This document shows positions 53,297 through 64,000 of a stretch of 64,000 bases of DNA, piece by piece. How positions within the stretch are numbered: the first letter of the stretch is position 1; the number at the start of each line of letters is the position of its first letter. The translations under genes and the position numbers were made by a program. This DNA comes from Pyrocephalus nanus. Taxonomy: Eukaryota; Chordata; Aves; Passeriformes; Tyrannidae. The notes under the pieces were generated by a model that ran no database searches, was not told the DNA's origin, and was given only the letters and a program-made list of their open reading frames with translations. The stretch covers positions 64,685,938 to 64,749,937 of the forward strand of contig CM076259.1 in NCBI GenBank assembly GCA_038380795.1. The letters run 5' to 3'.

Positions 53297-53535
53297 ATGG
53301 AATGGAATGGAATGGAATAGAATGGAACATTTCAGCTGGAAGGGACATACAACAATCATCTAGTCCAACTGCTTGACCACTTTAGGGCTGAACAAAAGTT
53401 AAAACATGTTGTTGAGGGCACTGTCCAAATGCCTCTTAAACACTGACAGACCTGGGGCATAGACCATCTCTCCAGGCAGCCTGTTCTAGTATTCGACCAC
53501 CCTCTCCACAAAACAGTGCTTCCTAATGTCTAGTG
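53297..53535 (-). mobile_element. CR1 LINE 3' end with GGAAT-type tail
   Basis: After 'catat' come four tandem GGAAT pentamers and a decayed GGAAT-like unit. The CR1 body follows: 'ttcagctggaagggacatacaacaatcatctagtccaactgcttgaccactt', then 'gggcactgtccaaatgcctctta' and 'ccaggcagcctgttctagtattcgaccaccctctccacaaaacagtgcttcctaatgtcta'. The terminal unit differs from the ATTCTATG octamer seen in the other copies, so this may be another CR1 subfamily or an expanded tail. Confidence 0.9.
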
Positions 53536-56289
53536 TTATCCTATTGTCAAGTCAATGTGATACGTCATATATGATCAAACATCTCAGATGACTCCACAAA
53601 AGACAAGCTTTCACACCATGTTGAACTTGGTGCTCTCTATCAGTTTTGTGATAAGCAGGAGGGCTCATCAAATTGTGCACATAGAAAGAGGGATAGTTCA
53701 GCTGCCTATGTACAATAATAGCTGTTCCCTCTAGGTTCTGTAGGAAGCTCTCTCTGACACTGGGATTTATATGATGAGAAAGAAATAGGACTCATTTCAA
53801 CCTTTCATTGTTTTACAAAGGAAATAATATTTCAGGCTTTCCCAGAGACATTTTCTATCTATAAAACATTCTTTTAAAGGGCAGAAAATGTGAAAGAAAG
53901 TCTCTGAGGTGTAGATGCAATGTAAAAATGTTGCCAGATATCTGTGGAGTCAAGATCCTTCAAGAAACACAGTCTCAGCAAGTACAGTACTCTGGCTAGT
54001 TGATTGCAGCTGAACTCCTTTGTGTTTACTAGTGAAAACACAATTAGCTGTTTCAGGTTTTTTTGAGACCAGTTTTGCCTTTCCCTAAAAAAAAGGAGTT
54101 TTTAAAAGATGTCCATTCCTTTCAGATTGCATTTCAGGAGTATTTTCACAGGAGGTCACAATGTGATGCCAAAAAAACCAAAATACTTTAGTGCTTCTGC
54201 TTGCATGCGAAGCAAAGAGGCCAACAGCCCATCCAACACTGCATCTCCCCACTTCATGCAGAGCAGCAGCACAGAGAACAGAGCAGCTCCTGGGTGAAAA
54301 AGCATCCACTGTCCCTGGAGCTGCCAGTCCTGAATCTGCTTGGGCATTTGAGTCCTCCATCTGTGATTAGTTTTCTCCACCCATTTTGCATTTTCAACCT
54401 CTCCTTAGCTACTTGTCCAAATAAATGCAGAAGCCCGTGATTTAAGCCTACAGCACACATGCTGTATGGATTTTCTCAGAAACAATGCACAAACTCCAAA
54501 AAGCTGTGGAACAGTGCCAAAAAGTACCACCATCCACTTAAAAATAAGTAGATAATAGCTACATTTTCCTGTAAGGAAAGCCTAAGATGAAGTTACTGCA
54601 TTTATCCAAAGACTGGGGACCTACACCTCTCAAACATCCTTGACAGCCAAAGTAGGCAACATTTATTGAGAAAAGTCTCCCAGTCATGATAGACAGAACT
54701 AAATAAACTAACAAAGAAAGAAAACTCCTCTCTCAGACAGTTAAAAAAAAAAAGATCCGGAGCCTTTTCCCAAAGTTTCTTTCAGGTCTATATACAGAAA
54801 AAAAGATTAATGGTGTGCTATTTAGCACCACCTTGTGCTGACTTGTTCTTTTAAAGGAATGCAATTCAGTCTTGGCAGCCCAATTCATAAGGTACTGGGC
54901 AAAACACTTTGGCACTTGGGTTGGGTTTGTTAGACTGTGAGGGTTTTTTCATACTAGCAATTTTATAATTATTATAATTATTAAGAGCAGAAATTGTCAT
55001 TCATTACTATTACACCATCTAAAAATTAAACCAACAAAACAAAGAAACCCCAGACCTAGGCATAAGTACATTAGGTGTGTATTGATAAGAAATAAGGGGA
55101 ATTTTCAAAATTTTGTAATCAATTGTTACATATTGAAAAAACAAGTAGATATTTAGTATACTGGAGATAGTCCTGCAAAGCTACCTCTAGACTAAGTTTT
55201 TACGTGAAGTAACTAGTGAAATTAGATATATTAGCTGTATAGAATCAACTTAAATCAACTGCATTTGGAAAAATGTGAGAGAAGCCTGTGTGCCACAAGT
55301 TTAATTCACAAGGGCTGATTTCCCTGTGCCCATGGATGGGGTTATAGATTCCTGCTCCCTCTATCTCTTCCCTCCAGAGTGTTGACAGTGAAGCTCACAG
55401 CTCTGCTTAGAGATAGATTTGTGTCTCTGTTCATCCTCAGAGTACCTCTTTGGAGCAGGGAAGGTGCTTGTATCTCTTCCTACACTGAAGGGCTTCCTCT
55501 GCTTTGCTCCATGCCCAAAGTTGAACAGCACAGGGTTTTTGGACCCAAACCTGAGGTTAGATTTCATTTCTGTAACCCTCTCCTCCATACACTGCTGGTG
55601 CTGAACCCAGTTACTGATGTTGTGATGTTTCCAGCTCACTGTAAAAGGCCCATTTTGAAGCCTGACAAAACTGTAGTAGCATTTTCCAATTGCTTTCTGT
55701 GGTTCTTGGATTAGAAGCCACGAGAGCAGGTGACATTCCAGAAAGAAAAATTCTGCCGTCTGCCAGAACTCCTTCTCCTCCCAACAAAAACCCCAGAAAT
55801 AAAATATTTCAGTGATTTCCACGAATCAATTGACCTCAGAGGTTGAATTTCCTAATATTTTTTAATGTGTAGCCTTTCCTAAGTCTGTGAGTAGTTGTGA
55901 ACCACAGCAAAAAAAAAGCAGCCTTTTCACTCATTTTGCAGCAGAAAGTCCGCTTAAGTCAAGTCACACATCTGCACGAAGCTCTCACCCTGTGTCAGCC
56001 CTGCAACAGGACCCCCTGCTCCCCAGTCCCAGCTGGGAAGGGCAGAGGACTGCTTTCCTGCATAAACTGTCCATAACAAATGTGTAAATACCATCTAGGT
56101 TAAACAAATGCTGATTAAGCACTGACAGTTTAGGCAGCTGGCAGCTTCTCCCCTTGCTGCCTGGACAAGGTGATCAGGGGTTTTGCATCACAATCTGCCT
56201 CAGAGAGGAAATTAAGTCTTGTAGCTGGCAGAAATTTATGGAAGGAGGGAAAGTGTACTTAAATATTACCCTGGCACAAATTGCATTAG
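53536..56289. other. unique block, no gene recognised
   Basis: Contains a 153-codon frame on the minus strand (55361-55822) overlapped by a 111-codon frame on the plus strand. Neither shows a domain and such overlapping pairs are expected in noncoding GC-richer patches. Frames at 54085-54440 overlap on both strands in the same way. No repeat ends were recognised. Confidence 0.5.
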
Positions 56290-56412
56290 GCCAGGCTGGA
56301 TGGAGCTCCGAGCAACCTGGGCTACTGGAAGGTATCCCTGCTCATGGCAGGAGGATCGGAACTACATGATCTTTCAGGTCCCTTCCAACCCAAGCCATTC
56401 TGTGATTCTCTG
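56290..56412 (+). mobile_element. CR1 LINE 3' end
   Basis: It reads 'ggccaggctggatggagctccgagcaacctgggctactggaaggtatccctgctcatggcagg', then 'gatctttcaggtcccttccaacccaagccattctgtgattctctg'. This is the canonical last 120 bp of avian CR1 in the plus direction. It is 5'-truncated and lies 372 bp from an oppositely oriented CR1. Confidence 0.95.
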
Positions 56413-56784
56413 TACATATGTAAAATTAGCACTTCATTGAAAACTGCTGAAAACAGCATGTGGCTTCTGATAACTGCCTGTCTCTTAGGAAAGCAAATAA
56501 TTTTGTGTGCTACTGAAAGCAATCAGCACACACTGCAGCCCTCCTCATGAAAGAATACAGCATCTCTTCAAGGAGCAGTGGGCAAAAGAAAAGGAAAATA
56601 GAATCCATCTTCACCCTTATCAAACCAAAACTAGCTCAGATTCAGTATCATTTACATGAGTGTCCATGCAACCTTCCTGGATGCAAAACATCATATGGTT
56701 CGGAAAGCAGTGGCCATAAAAAGAGATGGAGCAAGTGATACTTTACCTGCTGCATTGCTGTGAGTCCTTAACTGTGACAAAATA
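56413..56784. other. spacer between two inverted CR1 copies
   Basis: A unique stretch with short frames only. It would form the loop if the flanking CR1 tails paired in one transcript. Confidence 0.6.
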
Positions 56785-57042
56785 TCACAGAATCAGAGAA
56801 TCATAGAATAGTTTGGGTTGAAATGGACCTTAAAGATCATCTCCTTTCAATTCCCTTTGCTATGGGCAGGGACACTTTCCACTAGAATGGATTGCTCAAA
56901 GCCCCATCCAACCTGGCCTTTAAGACTTCTAGGGATGGGACATCCAGAACTTCTCTGGGCAAAGAATTTCTTCCTCATATTAAATCTAAGTGTACCTTCT
57001 CTCAGTTTAAAGCCACTACCCCTTCAACTATCATTACATGTA
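56785..57042 (-). mobile_element. CR1 LINE 3' end
   Basis: The reverse-complement tail 'tcacagaatcagagaatcatagaatag' is followed by 'gggttgaaatggaccttaaagatcatctcc', 'attgctcaaagccccatccaacctggcctt' and 'gaacttctctgggcaaagaatttcttcct'. It is about 260 bp long and missing one internal stretch: the piece between 'cttctctgggca' and 'aagaatttcttcct' is shortened relative to other copies. Confidence 0.95.
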
Positions 57043-60000
57043 AAAGCATACAGATATGAAGCTGTAAAAATACTTCTGGAGTATTATTAAGGATGCTTTT
57101 TAAAGGGAAAAATGAATACTCATCTTCATTATATTGAAAAATCCAGAATGAATTGCAAAAATGAATAGATTTACTATCAATTAATTCAAAAACTGAACTA
57201 TAATCACAAGTCATTGATAAAGACAGTACCACAGGTCTATCACTCATTGTCACACTTTGGTTGTCTTCACTTAAATAGCTGATATTATCTAGAGGATTTG
57301 AACTTGATAAACTTGAAAGAGAAACAGTGTTACAGCAAGTGATCTCTCTAAGAACATATCTAATGAAGTTTAGATACCACAGCAAAGGAAATGGTTTTTT
57401 GATCAAAAATTTTTATAGGAAATATTTCCTTTTACCAATTAAATCCAGTCTTGCAAAAATCTGCAGTGATCTGAAAACAGCTTGTACAAAATGGTAGCCA
57501 AATTAAATAAAAGGAAACAGAAAAAGGAAAGATAGATTAGCCTATAATTAGTTTAAATTAATGTTTCTGCATTAAGGTTCCAGGCTTTAAAATGTGTTCA
57601 ATGTGCCATTGCAAGTGTGAGGACACAACTGAAGCTGAAATACAAAGAGTTTCTCAGTCCAGATGAAACATGGAAGAATTGTGCAAATTTACTCATTCTG
57701 GTCTGCATGTACCCCATTAAAGACAGCTATTTGAAAGTTTCTTTCAAAGGCCTCTATTAATCTTGGGTGTAATTCACAGTGCGCATCTTCATCGCTCATC
57801 TTACTGTTCCTACCCATCCCAGGGGACAAGGGTAAGCCAGGTTCTTGTTAATAGATCCCTTGGAGAAGATGAGAGTGAAACAACATTAAATGATCAATGA
57901 TCAAAGCCTTGGCACCTCCCTTGAGATGGGGTCAGGGGTATTTCCTCTGGTGGAAGTCCTTCAGAAAATTAGTCTAGGGGCATTTTTTGAGTCTTTAATG
58001 GTTTATGGCATAATCCAAGACATGACAGCATGACAAGAGGCCCCATCCTGTTTCCACAGGACTCTGTCTCTTATCTCGCTCTGAGTCCACCATTCATCCC
58101 TCTATCTATTAGATCAGAGGTTAGCCATTACAACCCCAAAAGCTCACCTCCTCCTCCAGGTGAAGTGGGTTTCAACAGAGAATGCTGGTGTCTTCACACA
58201 TAAGAATGTGTTAAGTCATTAACTCTTAACAGCCTCAGTTTCTTACACACATTCAGCTCACTTGCTGTTCAGTCGTTGCCTCGTGGAAATGAATTAGACC
58301 TCCTAATATTAGTACTCAATGGTACTGGAACATCAGGGAGAGAAGCAACAGCTTCTGAAGACCTCTGGAGGGAGATCCTGCTTTCTTATTCTATAGTCAT
58401 GGAAACTGATACCTATATCTATCTTGAATTCTGACTATCTCTCTTTCCATTGAGGGACTAAGGACTTGCTGGACACATCTACCTTCTGCAAACTGCAAGA
58501 GCACTTGCAATGAACTGGCTTCCTTCAGTTAGAATAGATTCAAACCCACACCCTCCACAAGACAGCCCTGGGATTCAGGATGGCAGGTCACTTAGGACAG
58601 ATGATCTGTGCCAGCCATGTCAGTTTGCTGTGTGATCAGTTATACAAGAGTCATCAGACCAGACAAATAAGGGGGACTGTGGCCAGAGGGGAGCGATGGG
58701 GGCACTCAGCCGGGAGGTAATAAGTATGGAAAAGTTAGCAACAGAATTTTGGATTAGGTTCTGCCCTTTTCTTTATCTTTTAAATCACAGGTTTCTCTCT
58801 GTGCATTGGTGAACAAACCTCTCATGGTAATATCTTTCTCCTGGAAGCCATCAAGTCCATTGTTGATATAGCATTTTAAACCTCCTTGTATCAAAAACAG
58901 GTGTTCTTCTTGAATGTTTACCTGGTTTGTTGAATTGAAGCAAAAGACTGTGGTCTCTTTTTCAGCAACAACTTTTGCTCACAAAGCAATTAAGTTGCAT
59001 CATCTGAAACTTGAACATAACCTAGAACTGGTGGATTGAGAAGCATGAGGAGGAATAGTTTATTTTTGTTTTGAAAAATGTGTTTCTGAATAGAAACTTT
59101 CCTATATATGCATGACCATGCTCTTTTGCTAGGTGTATAACCCCTCTTTTCTATAAAATTTTCAGACCCATAGTTTTCTTACCAAATTCAGCAATTATAT
59201 ATTACATGACAAATCATAAGACTTCATTTCATGTCCATAAATCCAGATCAAAGCTACCTACCTCTAGGAGTGGTAAGAGTGCCAGATCACCCTCAGTGAT
59301 GTGAAAACTACCATACTTGAGAATTTTCCATTATTAATTTGTCCTGAAGCAGCTGGATGAGTGATCCAGCATCTCTCCTGCTCAACAAGTTTTCAATCTT
59401 TTCCTAGCTGAAAACCCAGTACTTTTTGTTAGATCATGTCTAGCCATAGTCTAGACCATGTCCAGTCCCCACAGACAGGTAGACATCCCAGTTCTCAGGC
59501 CCATATCCCAGCTTCTCATCCAAGTGGGTATGTCCGCGCCTACGCACCTCATCCTCCCACGTCCTGTTTTTCTTGCAGAGGAAACCCATGTTCCTGCCCT
59601 GGACAGATGCCATGCAGCCTCCACCAGCTGTTGAAGATGCATGACTGAGAGGCCGGGACTATGGAGGCAGCTGGTGTGGCCAGGGTCCAGGTTAACAAAT
59701 CCCATTTCTGAGATGCAGGGAAAAAGCAAGTCAAGCTCATTCAGTTGTCTGAACACTAGTACCTTGTGTCATTTTCAGTTACTTAGAGTATTGAAGACAC
59801 AGAGCTAGAAGGTATGAAAGGAAGCTATGGATGACCCATGTGCCTAAGGAAAGGCAGCTGGAGTCCACACAGTATACATTAAGAACTCTGACACATTACT
59901 AGAAATGGCAACTAAGTCCCTCAAATTTATATGAATGGAGGAAGGTGAAATGCTCACTTTGTTTTTTTCGAATACTAGCTAAAATGTTTGCAAAATAGAC

Positions 60001-61170
60001 AGAGAGTGCAGAAGTAGTTTATCTCCTCTAACTTGATTGTCTTCCATAGCTTATTCTTGGTTCCACCAACAAACATACCTCAAACTCACCAGTAAAAATT
60101 TTCTTCTGCACTTTACCACAACTAATGTGCACATGTGTAGCATATACAGTTTTTCTTTCGTTCATTCATTAAGTCCATGAATATCTGTTGAAGTCTCAGT
60201 GGCTCTGCAGACCAGTAAATTTAAGGGACACCAGTTCTCCATATTCAGCTCTACACACACAAAGAGCAAAGCAGACAGCAATGCATTTACTCACTTCCAG
60301 TCAAAATGACTAAGCATCAAAGCCCCACCTAAATGTGGTGAGAGATGTGTAAAGCACAGCAACTCTGATGAGTAAAATTCAAATTCTGCAATAAGACAGC
60401 CTTATCATTTTTCAGAGTTGTGTGCATTGATAGCTCTGAATTAAAAAATCAAGCATAATTGCTTTCTGCTACTCTGAAGTCAAGAGATCAAAAAATGTCT
60501 TAGCTGTCAACTACCTGCACTAAATCTGTTCAAATGTTACTAATCAGACCATGAGGGGTCTGAGACAAAGTGTGCAGTGAGGTTACAGACAGGTAACATA
60601 TAGGTTTTTTCTGCCTGATCCATGCATCTAAATTTCTTATATACTGTCGGAACATGAGGTCTTCAGTTTAGTCCTTGCTGCTGATCATTTATGCCTTAGA
60701 AGTATGTAATACCCAGGCAAAATATCTATAACTTTTATTCAAAATTTGAAATGACGGAATCCCAACATAAGGTGACATTGCAGATATTTAGAGCAGTGTG
60801 CTGTTTATTTTTAGTTTAATTAACTGTGTCTCAGCTTTTTTCAACATAAAACAGGAGTTTAAAAGCTTATAAAATGCATACTGTTTGCCATACCTTATTA
60901 ATGACAACTTTTTAGTAGAAGTGGTCTCTACCCGAAATACACAGAGAGAAATAAACAATAGAATTCTCAGGTAAAACTGATGTTTCGAAATTGCATCTTG
61001 CCAACACACAATATTAAAATTTTTATTGACTACTTAAAGATGAAAAAATTAAAGCCAAGGAGTAAACAGTATCAATGGAATGTGATCTAAGTATCAATAT
61101 AAAACATAGAGCTGAATCCAAGTCCAAACACCTCATGGCAAGAATGCTCAATATTAGGCCCAAATCAAAA
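57043..61170. other. unique block, no gene recognised
   Basis: A 134-codon frame on the minus strand (57002-57406) begins in unique sequence and runs into the CR1, so it is not a conserved gene. It has no recognisable domain. A GC-richer island with a few CpGs occurs at about 59430-59700 and contains a splice-acceptor-like sequence (see findings). The rest is featureless AT-rich DNA. Confidence 0.5.
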
Positions 61171-61293
61171 CTGGTCCATGTTATGATCAGATTCTCTAAA
61201 TTATTAGAGAGATGCCTCTGCCCGAATTAAGGTGCAAAGGAGACCACATACTGAAATCAATAGTACAAATTTTTATTTAACAGTAAATGGCAT

Positions 61294-61350
61294 GTAGAGA
61301 AAGATAGAAAGAGATAGGAAAAGGGAGAGAGGGGAGAGAGAAAGAGAGTA
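61294..61350 (+). repeat. GA-rich tract
   Basis: A purine-rich run of GAGA, GAAAG and AGAGAGG units lies inside the LTR between its TATA-like and AATAAA positions. It is a simple repeat. Confidence 0.75.
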
Positions 61351-61484
61351 ACAGAGATGTGGATTAAATAGAAAAAATATCACTACTGCATAGATTCCAA
61401 CAGCGTCCTGTTGATCCTCTTCTTTTGGACTTCTCAGTGGTGAGAGCCCCAGTCTTATCAAAGTGATGGTTGCAGTCTGGATCT

Positions 61485-61705
61485 GTCGAGGGAAGGCCAG
61501 GGAGGTGAGAGAAAAAGCCAATGTGGTGAGTGAAGTTCATGTGGTGAGGGAAGAGCTTCATGTCTGGTGAGGGAAGAAATTTGCGTGATGAGTGAAATCT
61601 GTGACAAGGGTGGTAAGGAAAGTCCCATGCGATGAAGAAAGAAGACCTGTGAGGGACCTTACAGACCTCACCAGCTGTGAGGGAAGTCCATGCTGTGAGG
61701 TAAGA
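61485..61705. repeat. degenerate minisatellite, period about 18-22 bp
   Basis: About eight to ten imperfect units share the core 'gtg(g/a)tgag(g/t)gaag' followed by a variable 'ttcat' or 'tccat' end. Examples start near 61524, 61543, 61565, 61586, 61609 and 61675. The array lies within the U3-like part of the putative LTR. Confidence 0.75.
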
Positions 61706-62432
61706 AGCCCAAGTGTGGCTTTTATTGGGCTTAGGTTAGGTGGAAACTCCCCCGGTATCTCCCATGGGGCAGGGAGTTTTACAAATAATGATGTAATACT
61801 GGATTACAGGACATTTCATGAGTCTTTGACACCTTCTAAGACCTTACAGCTGCATACAGTGTCCATTATGGCTCATTAGCAGAGATGAATATCTTCAATC
61901 TCTGTGCTCTTCCAGAGGGGAGTTATCACAGCAAAGTCATTTGTGCAAAGACAAAGAAACATTGCTTCAACTCATGGGATTTACCTCTTTCTCCATCTTA
62001 CCCAGCTTGCAGCCTGAGGTGGCAGGTGTGCACACCTTCAGCAGCTGGGTGGCTACTTTGCACGTCATCAGCTTGCACCTTGGTTGTTTGAGCCATCAGC
62101 ATTTCAGTCACTCACACTTGTGGGCACATTCTTCTCCTGGGATAATAGTACCACCTTTATCTCATCTCAAGTTCCCATCACAGTCCAAATTTGTAGGCAT
62201 ATTCAGAGAGGAGTGGGCTTCAGTGAGAAGTTGCTTCTTTGCACAGTTTGTTTAAATCACTGAAGGACTTTTGTCCACTGTAGCAATGTTTAACCCATTT
62301 TAGTGTCTCACAGCCCACCAGCCTCAGCAGATTCGTAATTAAGCATTGGGAGACCCGAATCCTCTACATTTCATTAATCCAACCCAGCAGTTAAGAGATG
62401 TGATGTCAGTGCCGACATCTCACATCCCCACA

Positions 62433-64000
62433 TTGGTCCACACAAAGGAACTGAGTTCCTATTTGCTACCTCAAACCAAGAGCAACACTATGTCAGTGAG
62501 CATAAGCTGAAGCAAGAGACAAGTAAACATTTTACATCAACTCCACTCCTATCCCTTTTTCTAATGTAGAAGGAGCAGAAGAGACACTATGATGGCACAA
62601 AACTACTAGGAGACTGAGGTGCCAGCACAGCAATGTGATAACTGGAGAAAGTTCAAACAGGAACAAAAGACATATTACACCTGTGGAGGACTCACATCTG
62701 AATATAGAGTTTGGTTCACTGTTTTGAGGTGAAACTCCATCACAAGAAAGTGTGTGACCAAAGTCACTAAGGATTGCAGGACTTCATTTGAGAGATGACA
62801 ATGAAGAAACATAAAACTCCAGCACAAACTCTTAAACTGAATCCAGCTGACAATTATTGTGAATATCTTCTGAGAAAGTTATTATAAAATAGCATCACAT
62901 GGTTCATGCTTACTGGACCAAGTTCATTGACTGCATACTGAATGTATGTAAATATTTTTTTCCTCGAACAAATGCAAAGAACTGTGCCAGCTGCATTAAT
63001 TCAGGTTCACGTAGAATGGCTAGAAATTATGATGCTAGGTGGAACTTAAGAATTCTGCAGCTAGTTCATGGGCTTCTGCAGGCTTCAGTTCTGCCTCCAA
63101 GAGACATCAGGTGTTTAGTGCTAGTAGGAGTAAAATTTAAGGAAAATGTATCCTCAGAGGAAGCCAAAATTATGCAGATTGATGCTTTTCTTTTCATGTT
63201 CCAGCAGTGGACTATATACTTATATTCTCAGAGTAGAATCATTTGACATCATGTCAAGTCATTTTACTTGACTATCTGGGCAGATAATACTAAGATCATT
63301 ATTTCTACAGACCAAATTGAAAGAATAAAACAGAGGTTTACTATATTTTTTCACAACACAAAATCTCAAGCTCTATACTTATGAAAAACATTGTAAAAAT
63401 GTAACGACAGCCAGCCCATGAGTTACCATAAATAAAAGTTAAATGGCATAAAGAACTACTGCATCTACATTTTGGGTCTACTTCCAAATCTCCCTGCATG
63501 TTTTTGTGTAGAAGGGAAGGGAAGAAAGCTATTAGTCTGTTTCACTGATTGAGCATGGTATAATATGAGTTTTTCTGTCATAAACTGGGATATCTGTCTT
63601 GTTTTATATTTATTCTCCTCTGTGATTATCACAATGCAATCTGAGCTACTTTCATTTGGATAGAAAAGGGAGCATAAGATTACATGCTCTTATATATTTT
63701 TCTCATCAATTCCCCAGAAGCAGAAGAGAGCAAAAGAGACAGAAAAAGGGTAACTGTTCTGTTGCAATTTAGATTTTATTTGGTTTAAGACATGAGTTTT
63801 CTGAAGGAATTGTGTATTTCCACACTGTACTAGGTTAAGCTTTAAAACACAGACTCGTATATATTTTTTCTTAGAAAAAGCCGGATTGAAAGAAAAAAGT
63901 ATGCTGATATTTGTAATGACTCTTAGTTCCCCAGTGACTTCTTTCCAAATCTTCAGACTTTGCCAGGAAAACTTCATGAGTATTGCATTGTTCAGGGATG
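62433..64000. other. unique block, no gene recognised
   Basis: It contains a 115-codon frame (62899-63246 plus) and a 95-codon frame (63690-63977 minus) without domains. There is no recognised repeat to the end of the window. Confidence 0.5.

Larger units (their letters stand above)
61179..62432 (-). mobile_element. putative solo LTR of an endogenous retrovirus, about 1.25 kb
   Basis: Read on the minus strand, the segment begins TGTGGGGATGTGAG and ends CTGATCATAACA, giving TGT...ACA termini. A TATTTAA-type TATA candidate lies near 61362-61368, about 90 bp before an AATAAA signal at 61272-61277. About 90 bp of U5-like sequence follows. This order (long U3, TATA, short R with AATAAA, U5) fits an LTR. 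The outside flanks are ctggtcca and ttggtcca, 7 of 8 identical and directly adjacent. No retroviral internal region adjoins. The 8-bp flank is longer than usual for retroviruses (4-6 bp), so either the duplication is partly chance or the borders are off by a base or two. Confidence 0.6.

Noticed and set aside
55361..55822. 153-codon minus-strand frame overlapping a 111-codon plus-strand frame
   Set aside because: Mutual overlap on both strands points to local low stop density rather than coding; neither translation resembles a known family.
57002..57406. 134-codon minus-strand frame with a Ser-rich, partly protein-like translation
   Set aside because: Its 3' part is CR1 sequence and I recognise no homologue for the rest; a conserved exon is possible but unsupported.

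Overview
The window reads as vertebrate, almost certainly avian, nuclear DNA. It is AT-rich with few CpGs and has no operon-like gene packing. It is littered with truncated CR1 LINEs carrying the 8-bp 3' tail (ATTCTATG-like) typical of bird and other sauropsid genomes, and it also holds what look like solo endogenous-retrovirus LTRs. I cannot name the species. I recognise no intact protein-coding gene and no convincing host exon, and I see no rRNA, tRNA, CRISPR array or bacterial-type feature. Nearly all open frames are short (under 170 codons), match no family I know, and are about what chance gives in 64 kb of six-frame AT-rich sequence. The window is best described as a gene desert or the inside of a very large intron.

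Layout. Positions 1-4.3 kb: AT-rich unique DNA with two CR1 scraps (about 595-720 minus; 4104-4257 plus). 4.3-15.9 kb: mostly unique sequence with no identifiable gene. 15.9-16.4 kb: a perfect 14-bp hairpin, then a putative solo LTR (15961-16431, minus orientation). 16.4-22 kb: unique sequence. 22.0-23.4 kb: the most informative repeat, a CR1 of only about 1.4 kb that keeps the upstream/endonuclease region, a piece of reverse transcriptase and the 3' end but has lost the sequence between them. 23.4-37.1 kb: a short CR1 tail at 26.8 kb, two longer minus-strand CR1 copies (29030-29760 and 35648-37108, the latter with a readable RT F-A-D-D motif), and an AT-rich foldback at 34.4 kb. 37.1-53 kb: unique DNA with small CR1 pieces at 42.0 and 44.5 kb, a cluster of transcription-factor-like motifs near 39.1 kb, a 28-bp tandem duplication at 47.9 kb, a (CAAA)n microsatellite and a probable very old CR1/L3-like relic at 52.56-52.86 kb. 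53.3-57.0 kb: three CR1 fragments, two of them facing each other as an inverted pair. 57-64 kb: unique sequence, then a roughly 1.25-kb putative solo LTR (61179-62432, minus) containing a degenerate minisatellite.

No genes here work together in a pathway. The story is retrotransposon accumulation and decay: several CR1 ages and subfamilies, solo LTRs that imply past LTR-LTR recombination, and a few foldback structures. All identifications come from reading the sequence and recalling family features; no database or alignment was run, so repeat boundaries are approximate (commonly within 10-30 bp).
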